In this document: one piece after another, positions 1-7,068 of the stretch
Numbering within the stretch: position 1 is the first letter of the stretch
How the letters are laid out: every line of letters starts with the position of its first letter
Assembly (NCBI GenBank): GCA_001701165.1
Contig: DAAP01000027.1
Location: 1-64,000 of the forward strand
Origin: Bacteroidales bacterium H4
GTDB lineage: Bacteria > Bacteroidota > Bacteroidia > Bacteroidales > Muribaculaceae
DNA: 64,000 nt
Direction: 5' to 3'
The notes under the pieces: model-generated
The model's input: only the letters and a program-made list of their open reading frames with translations
Database searches by the model: none
Told to the model about the DNA's origin: nothing
Translations under genes and position numbers: made by a program

Positions 1-365
1 TAATTTGATGCGGTTGCCCTGGTTTCCTCTCTATATTGTTGCTATGTTCTCTCGCCTGGTGATCAGGAATTGACTATGACTGGCGAGGTATAATGATGAT
101 TGTCCTATTCTATATGCTACGCCATCAGACCATCGAGCCATGGATCTGCTGGAATAAAATCTGCTTCCCCTCTTAGGCGATAGTTCAGATTCTCTTCACA
201 CTGCCGTTGATGATATACTATGGCATGGTTGGATTCATCCTCGCATCCATGGTCATATTCCTCTACGATGGCACCCGAGGCTGCATAAAAGGCGCAGTAG
301 CCAAATACAGCTTCTACGCCTTATATCCGTTGCATCTTCTGCTTTTATGGTGGATTTCTTCTTAA
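1..365 (+). pseudogene. TraX-like membrane protein, C-terminal part, disrupted
   Basis: The last 61 codons before the stop at 363-365 read as a hydrophobic segment ending in YALYPLHLLLLWWISS, the usual C-terminal end of TraX-family (acetylase-like) membrane proteins. Further upstream in the same frame is DYDWRGIMMIVLFYMLR, another typical TraX segment. An in-frame TAG at 174-176 separates the two. Before position 70 the similarity (LPWFPLYIVAMF) moves to another frame, because the main frame has a TGA at 60-62. The gene therefore carries at least one frameshift and one nonsense codon, and its start lies outside the window. The stop overlaps the stop of the convergent gene at 362. The family assignment rests on remembered motifs, without a search. 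Confidence 0.55.
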
Positions 366-982
366 TGAAGCTGTAAGTCCGCTATATTATTCTCTGTACA
401 AAATGAAATGAAGTCCTTTAATACTGTAATAGCGGAGTCTTCGTCCATAAACAGCTCAATCGGGACTGAGTAAAGGCCAATAACACTATCGCCCTCATGC
501 TTTATTGAAGAATTATGCTTGCTTGTAGCATATTCTTTGCTGTTGATTATAGTCTTTGTGTCCCACCACCATGGGCTGGATTTTGGTTTTGCTTCAATCA
601 GAAACAAGAGCTTAGAGCCAGATTCTTCTTCGGCAGAATACGTGTTGATATTGGTCCGTGTACTTTGGGCACTATCAAAAAACCCCGTGTCAGAGTATTG
701 AATAACACTTAATGCATATTCAGAAGAATCGTCCGCACTGCTCTTTACTCCTAAGTAGTATTCTAATAGGTAGCTATAAATAAAATCCCATGCCCAGGTT
801 TCACTGTCAATCCTTTTGGGCGCTACATTTGAGTACCACTTATATACTTCACAACCCGGGAAATCCAATTTCTTGCCTATGAATCTTACAATGCCCATCA
901 TTCTGTTTTGATAGGCATAAATAATTCTATGAGCTTTCCTTACATCACATAAAGCTTCTTTGATCGATTCTATATTTGCCAT
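362..982 (-). CDS. Unknown protein with a (D/E)XK-like IEAK strand, partner of the upstream nuclease-like gene
   Basis: A 206-residue soluble protein with no signal peptide or membrane segment; I do not recognise its family. Residues 124-132 form a hydrophobic strand ending in E-A-K (FLIEAKPK), the shape of the last two catalytic residues of a PD-(D/E)XK nuclease core, but I see no convincing upstream proline-aspartate, so a nuclease call would be inference only. It begins 13 bases inside the end of the preceding gene on the same strand, which points to translational coupling and a shared function. The region is more AT-rich than the housekeeping genes to the right, consistent with acquired DNA. 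Confidence 0.75.
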   Translation of the reverse strand: MANIESIKEALCDVRKAHRIIYAYQNRMMGIVRFIGKKLDFPGCEVYKWYSNVAPKRIDSETWAWDFIYSYLLEYYLGVKSSADDSSEYALSVIQYSDTGFFDSAQSTRTNINTYSAEEESGSKLLFLIEAKPKSSPWWWDTKTIINSKEYATSKHNSSIKHEGDSVIGLYSVPIELFMDEDSAITVLKDFISFCTENNIADLQLH

Positions 983-1701
983 ATACCTATATTTTTAGCC
1001 ATAAATGGCTTGTTCGGCTTATAAAATTTACTGAACTCTTTTTGAGATAACATCAATATTGTTTTTGCATTAAAACCTTTTGTTACAAGTGAACTCATCC
1101 ATTCGATAGAAAAGAATCCATGTATTTCAAATGCATCCATTATGTCTGACAAAATCCGTTTTACATGTTCCGGTAACGGTTCTTTAAGTTGTTTTGAAAC
1201 AGAATGAAGGACATTAAACCAGCTTGCTCGATATATTGGATAATTGAAGCCATCAACTTCCATATTGTGATGTTCAAGAGTGGTATTACCTCCAAGAGCC
1301 AAGAGAATTACCTCCCTATTATCCGACTTATACGTGTTTAGAAATGCTTTAATCTCGTTACGCCATTGCTCATGATATTGACCAATCTCATCACATTTCT
1401 TCGCCTCAATAATAATTTGATATTTTTCAGTGCTTATAATAACATCTGGTTCAACAATTCTTTCATTTGATGTATTAGTAGCATCCCAATGTTCCCAGAA
1501 GGCTACGGCATTGACCGTCCCTAAATCTTGTGGGAAAGGGCTACTGAATCCGCAAGATTCTCTTAGAATCGTATTAAAGATACCTGAAGGAAGATATTGC
1601 AACAAGCCAATCACAGAAGACGTAAGAGTATCTTCTGATGGACGAAAGGAAGGATCCGAAAAGGACGCCTTTAACTTCTTATGTAATAGGGCTTGCAGCA
1701 T
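970..1701 (-). CDS. PD-(D/E)XK nuclease-like protein
   Basis: A 243-residue protein. Residues 84-101 read EPDVIISTEKYQIIIEAK, which fits the PD-(D/E)XK nuclease core: P85-D86, a beta strand, then E99-A100-K101. This core is found in restriction enzymes and in many phage-defence and DNA-repair nucleases. The rest is unfamiliar, and the glutamate usual in the first core helix cannot be placed with certainty. The downstream gene overlaps it by 13 bases. A Bacteroidota promoter ends only four bases before the ATG, so the message may be almost leaderless. A defence role is inferred from the fold, the isolated two-gene unit, the AT-rich composition and the adjacent decayed TraX-like gene. No methyltransferase or specificity subunit is visible. 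Confidence 0.75.
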   Translation of the reverse strand: MLQALLHKKLKASFSDPSFRPSEDTLTSSVIGLLQYLPSGIFNTILRESCGFSSPFPQDLGTVNAVAFWEHWDATNTSNERIVEPDVIISTEKYQIIIEAKKCDEIGQYHEQWRNEIKAFLNTYKSDNREVILLALGGNTTLEHHNMEVDGFNYPIYRASWFNVLHSVSKQLKEPLPEHVKRILSDIMDAFEIHGFFSIEWMSSLVTKGFNAKTILMLSQKEFSKFYKPNKPFMAKNIGIWQI

Positions 1702-1705
1702 ACTG

Positions 1706-1737
1706 CAAAATTACAAATATTTTATATATTAAGCAAG
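1706..1737 (-). promoter_or_regulatory. Predicted promoter of the nuclease-like pair
   Basis: Read on the minus strand there is CTTG, a 20-base spacer, then TAATTTTG (plus coordinates 1706-1713), which matches the Bacteroidota TAnnTTTG -7 box. The expected transcription start falls at or within a base or two of the ATG at 1701. Confidence 0.55.
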
Positions 1738-1765
1738 TCATAGTCGTGTTACTTCATTCTTGTGC

Positions 1766-2521
1766 TTAGAGGTCGATGTCGATGGAGACGGGGCAGTGGT
1801 CGCTGCCGAGGATGTCGTTGAGGATGTCGGCACTGCGTAGTTGCGGCAAGAGGCGTTGGCTGATAAGGAAATAGTCGATGCGCCATCCGATGTTCTTGGC
1901 GCGTGCCTGAAATCGGTAGCTCCACCACGAATATCGCACTTCATCGGGGTGAAGTTGGCGGAATGTGTCTGTAAATCCGCACTCAAGCAGGCGATCCATG
2001 GCCGAGCGTTCCTCGTCTGTAAATCCGGCGCTGTGTCGGTTGGTCTTTGGGTTGCGGATGTCTATTTCGCAGTGTGCCACGTTGAGGTCGCCGCAGATGA
2101 TTACGGGTTTGACGGCATCGAGGGCGCAGACATAGTCGGCAAATGCTTGCTCCCACTGCATACGGTAGTCAAGCCGTGCCAACCCTTCCTGTGAGTTGGG
2201 GGTATACACGTTCACCAGATAGTGGCTGCCGAAATCGGCGGTGATGACGCGACCTTCGCGGTCGTGCTCGGGGGTGCCTATGCCCATTGTGACTGATTGA
2301 GGTTGGCGGCGTGTCAGTATTGCCGTGCCGCTGTATCCCTTGCGCTCGGCGTTGTTCCAGTAATGAAAAATATTGTCGCCCAGGGGTGTTCCCTCGGGGT
2401 AGTCGCTCAACTTGGTCTCTTGGAGGCACAGCACGTCGGCGTCGAGGCTGCGGTATATTTGGTCGAAGCCTTTGCGCATGACGGCGCGCAGGCCGTTGAC
2501 ATTCCATGATACGTATTTCAT
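1766..2521 (-). CDS. xth: Exodeoxyribonuclease III (AP endonuclease family)
   Basis: A 251-residue exonuclease III/APE1-type enzyme that cleaves DNA at abasic sites and removes 3'-blocking groups in base-excision repair. Visible family motifs are WNVNGLRA near the start, the metal-binding glutamate in LCLQETKL, NVYTPNSQ, the GDLNVAH active-site loop, and the C-terminal GSDHCPV with the catalytic Asp-His. The length is normal for the family. The ATG at 2521 is chosen because the protein starts exactly where the homology starts (MKYVSWNVNG); a much longer open frame upstream is only the shadow of the neighbouring ATPase gene. The start lies two bases after the ancestral stop of that ATPase (2524-2526), so the two genes form an operon. 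Confidence 0.95.
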   Translation of the reverse strand: MKYVSWNVNGLRAVMRKGFDQIYRSLDADVLCLQETKLSDYPEGTPLGDNIFHYWNNAERKGYSGTAILTRRQPQSVTMGIGTPEHDREGRVITADFGSHYLVNVYTPNSQEGLARLDYRMQWEQAFADYVCALDAVKPVIICGDLNVAHCEIDIRNPKTNRHSAGFTDEERSAMDRLLECGFTDTFRQLHPDEVRYSWWSYRFQARAKNIGWRIDYFLISQRLLPQLRSADILNDILGSDHCPVSIDIDL

Positions 2522-2640
2522 TGTTATAGTGCTTGTATATCTTGGGCGGTGATGGTGCAGAGCTGTCTGGTAGTGGGGTTGATGATGTGCACGAGGCGTA
2601 GTGCTTGTTCTTGTATGGCGTTTTCGAATATGTTGCGGAT

Positions 2641-4005
2641 TTATCGACCGTTGCCGAAGTTGGCGTCCCTGTTTTTTAGTCTTTCGATGAGTATATTGTG
2701 GAGCTTTTGGCGTGCTCCACGGCCGAAGAAGAATTGGTATTCGCGCATGATGGAATCGAAGATGTCTTCGAGCTCTCTGATTGAATAGTCCATGAAATAT
2801 ACCATGCGCGTGAAGCGCGATTGCAGTCCGGGGTTGCTGTCTATGAGCTGTTTCATCTCTTTGTCGTATCCGGCAAGTATCACAACGAATTTGTCGCGGT
2901 CGTTTTCCATACGTTGGAGCAGTGTATTGATGGCTTCGCGGCCATAGTCGTCGTGCGGACCGTTGCACAGTGAATATGCTTCATCGATGAATAAAATGCC
3001 GCCTATGGCCTTATCTATGACGTTGTTGGTCTTTACGGCTGTCTGACCGACGTATTCGGCTACGAGGTCGGCGCGTCCTACTTCGATTAGTTTGCCTTCG
3101 GAAAGTGTGCCTATGGAGTGCAGGATATTTGCCATTGCGCGTGCCACCATGGTTTTGCCTGTTCCCGGGTTGCCGATGAATACGCTGTGTAGTGTGAGAG
3201 GTACTATGGGCAGGCCGTTTTTGATTCGCCAAAAGTTTATCTTGGCCATACTGGCCAGCGTGCGTATCAATCTTTTGACGTCTTTCAGGCCAATCATATT
3301 TTCTAATTTGGCTAAGGCATTGTCGTAGTCTTCATTGGAGGCCGGCGCTGCGTGTTTTTCCTCCGGTTCGGACGCGGTGCTCGGATAGCTTTTGGTTTGC
3401 TCCAACAGAAAGGTGGTGAGTGTCTCGAGCATTATTTTTTCGTCCTCGGTACGGATGTCGTCTGCGTAGGCTATGATACGGCAAAAGCGATATAGTAGTG
3501 ATGCATATTGCTTTGCGGCCTCATTGTCAAACTTATTAATAAGTGACAGTCCGGGTATGGTTCCGATGGAGGCTGTATCCCATATGGGGTTGGGGGCGCT
3601 TGTTATTGTTGAGATGAATTTGGTGTATAGATCATTATTCTGCCCGAAGACTTCGTCCCATGGTAGCACGTCAATCATCTTATCGCTGTCCATGAGTATT
3701 GTGTAGAAGCATAATAGCGGATAATTTTCGCGGTCTTGTGCAATTCCGTGACCCATAATGTGAGCGCAGTGTATTATGTCTTTTATGCATAGTACAGCCA
3801 TGACGGGCGTGGGCGTCGTGCCTAATTGTGTTCCTTCCGGGATGCGGATGAGAGGCATAAGGGCATTGACCAGCCCGGTTTTGCTTGAGATTTCGGCAAT
3901 GCCTTTGTGCAGGAACTTTGCGGCTTCTACCGCTTCGTGCTGCTTAGTGTCTATGACCGGTGTCTCCGGCGTATGTGCGGGAGGCTGTATTGACGATGTT
4001 TTCAT
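2641..4005 (-). CDS. CbbX/SpoVK-type AAA ATPase, truncated by a nonsense codon
   Basis: A 454-residue protein. Residues about 20-215 form a helical N-terminal part with a TerB-like flavour, followed by a CbxX/CfqX-type AAA module: Walker A GNPGTGKT at 278-285, Walker B ILFIDEAYSL around 338-345, then the sensor and arginine-finger region. Such ATPases remodel protein complexes; the substrate here is unknown. The frame stops right after FGNGR, yet the next codons in the same frame read IRNIFENAIQEQALRL and run to a second stop at 2524-2526. Relatives have a tyrosine at the stop position (NGRYVRN in SpoVK), so TAT or TAC has probably become TAA, removing 38 residues of the helical lid. The gene may be inactive, or the base may be a sequence error. 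Confidence 0.85.
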   Translation of the reverse strand: MKTSSIQPPAHTPETPVIDTKQHEAVEAAKFLHKGIAEISSKTGLVNALMPLIRIPEGTQLGTTPTPVMAVLCIKDIIHCAHIMGHGIAQDRENYPLLCFYTILMDSDKMIDVLPWDEVFGQNNDLYTKFISTITSAPNPIWDTASIGTIPGLSLINKFDNEAAKQYASLLYRFCRIIAYADDIRTEDEKIMLETLTTFLLEQTKSYPSTASEPEEKHAAPASNEDYDNALAKLENMIGLKDVKRLIRTLASMAKINFWRIKNGLPIVPLTLHSVFIGNPGTGKTMVARAMANILHSIGTLSEGKLIEVGRADLVAEYVGQTAVKTNNVIDKAIGGILFIDEAYSLCNGPHDDYGREAINTLLQRMENDRDKFVVILAGYDKEMKQLIDSNPGLQSRFTRMVYFMDYSIRELEDIFDSIMREYQFFFGRGARQKLHNILIERLKNRDANFGNGR

Positions 4006-4030
4006 TGGTTGTTTCGGTGTGATGGATAGA

Positions 4031-4062
4031 CAAATTTACAAAAAATTCGCTATGTGGACAAA
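4031..4062 (-). promoter_or_regulatory. Predicted promoter of the AAA ATPase-exonuclease III operon
   Basis: On the minus strand, TTTG (4059-4062), a 20-base spacer and TAAATTTG (4031-4038) make an exact match to the Bacteroidota promoter consensus, about 25 bases upstream of the ATG at 4005. Confidence 0.8.
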
Positions 4063-4076
4063 ATTTGTTAATTTTG
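4046..4076 (+). promoter_or_regulatory. Predicted promoter of the beta-propeller gene
   Basis: TTCG (4046-4049), a 19-base spacer and TAATTTTG (4069-4076) fit the Bacteroidota consensus with one mismatch in the -33 box. It overlaps the divergent promoter at 4031-4062, so the two cannot easily be occupied at the same time. Confidence 0.55.
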
Positions 4077-4147
4077 TCGTGCCTATGCCGCGTGCGGTGT
4101 GGCAAAGTATATTCAACCCTAAACCATCAAATAATACCTAAACGGCT

Positions 4148-5497
4148 GTGTTGCTGATTAATCGTTTGTCATGCGCGTTGGCTCTCGCTGCATTCACTCC
4201 CTTCCAAGTTTTAGCGTCCGGCGCTCCGGTCGAGGCGCATCCCCGTCTCGGGGTGTCGGACACGGATGCGTCCACAGGCGCAACGATGACGTTGTTGACG
4301 CGTCACCAGCAGTACTCGTGGAGCGAAAGCACCACTCTTGACCGCGATGTGTTTTCGCCCAAGAGCGTAAATTTCAGCCCCGATGGGACAAAGTATTATG
4401 TCAATATGCTTGAGGGATGTCGTACGGTGGTATACGATGCACGCACGCATGCCAAGTTGGCTGTGATTTCGCATGACATTACCGTTGGGGACTCGGCGTT
4501 GTGGGCTCCTCGAACGCCGTTGTATACGTTTCGTCATTACAAAGAGCGCAATGTGCGTGTCTTTGGCGGACGTCCCGTCGAAGGGGCTTTCAGTCATGGA
4601 GGCCGCTACTTCTGGGTGCCGTACTATCGACGTAGTTTTGATATTAATGCTCAGGAGCCTTCGGCTGTTGCTGTCATCGATACACGTGTCGATTCTGTAG
4701 TGCGCATACTCGACGTGGGGACGCTACCCAAGATGGTGGCTGTGTCTCCATGGAACGATGTTGTAGCTATCGCTCATTGGGGGGACAATACGGTGGGGTT
4801 GATAGACATCACCGATCCACGTCCACAAATGTGGCGCCAACGCGCCAATGTGGTCATAGACCATCGGTTGAGCCTCAATTTGCCATTGAATCGTAAGGTT
4901 GATCGCGATAATGGCAGTGGTAATGCCTTGCGTGGCACAGTGTTTACGCCACAGGGTCGCTATGTCTTGGTAGCGTGCATGGGCGGCAAGGGTGGCATTG
5001 CTGTTGTTGATGTACATCGCGAATGCTTTGTCGGACGCCTCACGGGTATGTTGTCTAATATCAGGCACTTGGTTGTAGCCAACGATTGCCTGTATATGAG
5101 CGCCAATCGTGCCGGGGCGGTGCAGTGCATTCCAATGTCCAAGGTTATGGATGCCATAGCCCGGATGCATGGAAACGATGGAAAAAGCGGCAAAGGGCCG
5201 CATTCTGTGGCATTAGACGCATGCGACATCAAGACATTGCATCTTACCGGGGGAATACGAACTATCGCCATCACGACTGACGGTCGTTACCTTTTGGCGG
5301 CAAGTAATACGGCCAGTTGCCTCCATCTTGTGGATGCACGTACGCTCAGGAAAATGCTGACCATACCGGCCGATTCCTATCCCGTGGGTCTTGATATCAG
5401 CCCCGATGGGAGCGTTGTTGTAAGCACTTCGCAAGGCCGCGGCCACCGAGGCGGCAATGCCGTAGATGTGTATACGCTTAGCCTGCCTGTCCGATAG
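4148..5497 (+). CDS. Exported YncE/YVTN-type beta-propeller protein
   Basis: A 449-residue protein with an N-terminal signal peptide (hydrophobic core about residues 8-24, probable cleavage after the ASG region). The body is a seven-bladed-type propeller of YVTN/YncE repeats: KSVNFSPDGTKYYVN, KMVAVSPWNDVVAIAHWGDNTV, GTVFTPQGRYVLVACM, RTIAITTDGRYLLAAS and GLDISPDGSVVVSTS, spaced along the chain and each followed by an 'xVDxRT' strand. Proteins of this shape are envelope ligand-binding or scaffold proteins; no catalytic residues are evident and the ligand is unknown. The start is GTG at 4148 or TTG at 4151, with no ATG in a suitable place. It is transcribed divergently from the AAA ATPase. Confidence 0.8.
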   Translation: MLLINRLSCALALAAFTPFQVLASGAPVEAHPRLGVSDTDASTGATMTLLTRHQQYSWSESTTLDRDVFSPKSVNFSPDGTKYYVNMLEGCRTVVYDARTHAKLAVISHDITVGDSALWAPRTPLYTFRHYKERNVRVFGGRPVEGAFSHGGRYFWVPYYRRSFDINAQEPSAVAVIDTRVDSVVRILDVGTLPKMVAVSPWNDVVAIAHWGDNTVGLIDITDPRPQMWRQRANVVIDHRLSLNLPLNRKVDRDNGSGNALRGTVFTPQGRYVLVACMGGKGGIAVVDVHRECFVGRLTGMLSNIRHLVVANDCLYMSANRAGAVQCIPMSKVMDAIARMHGNDGKSGKGPHSVALDACDIKTLHLTGGIRTIAITTDGRYLLAASNTASCLHLVDARTLRKMLTIPADSYPVGLDISPDGSVVVSTSQGRGHRGGNAVDVYTLSLPVR

Positions 5498-5541
5498 TAT
5501 GCCGGTATGGCATAGGCTATTGCGTGGATTGCAAATCAGTC

Positions 5542-6159
5542 CTACTCAGATAGATACTTACTTAGAGCGCAGAAGCCGTCTTTATTGAAGCGATAGAACA
5601 TATCGATAGCTTCGGGCGTATCTGCGTGGAGCAGCAATAGCATCTCACGAGCAAATTCGAGCGTAGCCGAGCCGTTGGCCGTGACAATTCTGCCATCGCT
5701 GACGGCCTGTCGGTTGATATATCCTGCGGAATTGGTGTATTGTTTACCGCCCCATATTTTCAATTGCCCCAAGCCGTTGCCTGTATGATGAACGTTGTTC
5801 AGCAGTCCGCATTTAGCCATAAACGATGCGCCGTTGCAGATAGCGCCGACAATTCGGCCTTCGGCTACGGCACGGCTCACGATTGGCGTGACAGCATCTG
5901 CCACGGGTGTTGTCCATCCCATTCCGCCGATAAGCACCAGTGCCGCGTAGTCTTGCGGCATATTCTCGAAAGTGTAGTCCGGGATTACGCGAAATCCGCC
6001 GATGGACTTCACCGGCTCGGCAGTAGGCGCTACGATGCGGTTGATGTATTTCGGATGCTCTTTCAGCGCATATTGGTCCACGTTGATGGCTTGCGCGAGG
6101 TATGCAATCTCGTGATCTGCATATTCGGGCAGCACCACGTATAATATTTCGTTGGACAT
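5542..6159 (-). CDS. DJ-1/PfpI family protein (type 1 glutamine amidotransferase-like)
   Basis: A 205-residue cytoplasmic protein of the DJ-1/PfpI superfamily. The nucleophile elbow is seen at GAICNGASFMA with Cys108, preceded by the ALVLIGGMGW strand; an early acidic residue (Glu12 in PEYADHE) sits where this family has its conserved glutamate. Members include deglycase or glyoxalase-like enzymes, proteases and stress proteins, and the sequence alone does not separate these. Its closest general type is the YdeA/YoaZ group of stand-alone amidotransferase-like proteins. It lies 45 bases downstream of a small membrane-protein gene on the same strand and converges on the beta-propeller gene. Confidence 0.85.
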   Translation of the reverse strand: MSNEILYVVLPEYADHEIAYLAQAINVDQYALKEHPKYINRIVAPTAEPVKSIGGFRVIPDYTFENMPQDYAALVLIGGMGWTTPVADAVTPIVSRAVAEGRIVGAICNGASFMAKCGLLNNVHHTGNGLGQLKIWGGKQYTNSAGYINRQAVSDGRIVTANGSATLEFAREMLLLLHADTPEAIDMFYRFNKDGFCALSKYLSE

Positions 6160-6204
6160 AATGTGATGTGTATTGGGTTGTGGTTTTCGGGCAGAAGTAC
6201 CGTA

Positions 6205-6552
6205 TTAAATAATAAACATAAATGCGAGAATCATTATTGTAATTATGCTCATAACTATGAATTTGTCCCATGAGCTAAACTTGAGTTTATGCAAAAGAAA
6301 GTATGACCCGAGAAACAATATGCATGTATAGGTAATTCTGAATATTAGAGATTCGGTCTCGGTCATAACAGTGTATAGCTCTTCTCCGTCCACGTATTCA
6401 TCCGTTATATTGGCCGGTACCGGATGCAGAATGCAGCCAAGTATATAATCTAAGATAGCGGCTCCGATAGTGGATGCTATAAGGATTAAAGAAATAAGAA
6501 GGATACTCGCGGTTAATTTGTCCGGGCTGTAACTGATTTTTTCGAAGGACAT
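6205..6552 (-). CDS. Small membrane protein of unknown function
   Basis: A 115-residue protein with three hydrophobic segments: about residues 15-38, one in the middle after an acidic loop (DEYVDGEELYTVMTETES), and a strongly hydrophobic C-terminal end (IVMSIITIMILAFMFII). I do not recognise a family. The ATG at 6552 is preferred; the longer frame runs through the terminator and the tRNA-Phe gene and cannot be its true start. It lies directly downstream of tRNA-Phe on the same strand, separated by a terminator, and upstream of the DJ-1-like gene. Confidence 0.6.
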   Translation of the reverse strand: MSFEKISYSPDKLTASILLISLILIASTIGAAILDYILGCILHPVPANITDEYVDGEELYTVMTETESLIFRITYTCILFLGSYFLLHKLKFSSWDKFIVMSIITIMILAFMFII

Positions 6553-6585
6553 AAATATAAAACTATATGAGAAGTGAAGAGAAAG

Positions 6586-6614
6586 CAAAAGAGAGTTGCG
6601 GTATGCAACTCTCT
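6586..6614 (-). terminator. Rho-independent terminator after tRNA-Phe
   Basis: A perfect 10-bp inverted repeat (AGAGAGTTGC / GCAACTCTCT, arms at 6590-6599 and 6605-6614) with a five-base loop is followed on the minus strand by TTTTGCTTTCTC. It sits 8 bases after the 3' end of the tRNA. Confidence 0.75.
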
Positions 6615-6621
6615 GATTTTG

Positions 6622-6694
6622 TGGTACCACCAGGAATCGAACCGGGGACACAAGGATTTTCAGTCCTTTGCTCTACCAACTGAGCTATGGCACC
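6622..6694 (-). tRNA. tRNA-Phe (GAA)
   Basis: Read on the minus strand the sequence folds as a 73-nt tRNA: acceptor 5' GGTGCCA pairs with 3' TGGTACC (one G-U), D arm GCTC/GAGC around AGTTGGTA, anticodon stem AAGGA/TCCTT with loop CTGAAAA giving anticodon GAA, and T arm CCCGG/CCTGG around TTCGATT. The discriminator is A and CCA is not encoded. The tRNA has its own promoter upstream and its own terminator downstream. No integrase or direct repeat is visible nearby, so it does not appear to be an attachment site. Confidence 0.97.
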
Positions 6695-6712
6695 ATCCGT
6701 GTTTTTGCGTTG

Positions 6713-6744
6713 CAAAGGTACGTTATTTTTTTGAACCATGCAAA
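6713..6744 (-). promoter_or_regulatory. Promoter of tRNA-Phe
   Basis: On the minus strand TTTG (6741-6744), a 20-base spacer and TACCTTTG followed by C (6713-6720) match the Bacteroidota consensus exactly. The box ends 18 bases upstream of the mature tRNA 5' end, as expected for a short leader. Confidence 0.85.
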
Positions 6745-6970
6745 TTTTGGAGGAAAAAAACGATAAAAATGCCGAAAAAAGAGTTTTTGGGCGGCTTTTG
6801 AGCTGTTTTGAACCATAAAAATCCTTCAGAAAGTCGTTTGAAGGTGGTGGGATATTTGTTTTGGTGGGTGATATTTGTCGTGGCATTGGCTGCCTTTGCG
6901 TTTCGGAGAAGCAATTTTGTCTCTTTTTGCACTTCGTTGGCGCTTGAGCTTGGCGCAGATGATGAGGATG
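6745..6970. other. Intergenic stretch with no gene recognised
   Basis: Between the tRNA promoter and the terminator of the next operon I see only a short open frame with unconvincing composition. The first part is AT-rich with poly-A runs. No RNA family, repeat or binding site was recognised. Confidence 0.5.
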
Positions 6971-7014
6971 AAAAGAGAGAAGGGCTCCCGGCGGTATAGC
7001 CGGACGCCCTTCTC
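6971..7014 (-). terminator. Terminator of the choice-of-anchor J gene
   Basis: GAGAAGGGC (6977-6985) and GCCCTTCTC (7006-7014) pair, with an inner CCGGC/GCCGG stem. On the minus strand the hairpin is followed by TTTT. It lies about 55 bases after the stop at 7069. Confidence 0.75.
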
Positions 7015-7068
7015 GGTTAGATGCTATTGGGGTTAAACGCTCGACCGGTTAAACGTTTGAGCGGATTT

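Noticed and set aside
2522..2968. A long upstream extension of the exonuclease III frame
   Set aside because: It is the reverse-phase shadow of the AAA ATPase gene. Exonuclease III homology starts exactly at the ATG at 2521, and the ATPase's old stop is just upstream.
6622..6694. tRNA-Phe as an integration site for the accessory DNA
   Set aside because: No integrase gene, direct repeat of the tRNA 3' end or composition shift is seen beside it.
6563..6886. Minus-strand frame running through tRNA-Phe
   Set aside because: It covers the tRNA, its promoter and its terminator. Its translation is a read through RNA sequence, not a protein gene.
6808..6999. Plus-strand frame of 63 codons before the choice-of-anchor gene's terminator
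   Set aside because: It runs into the terminator hairpin, has no recognisable domain and no promoter of its own.
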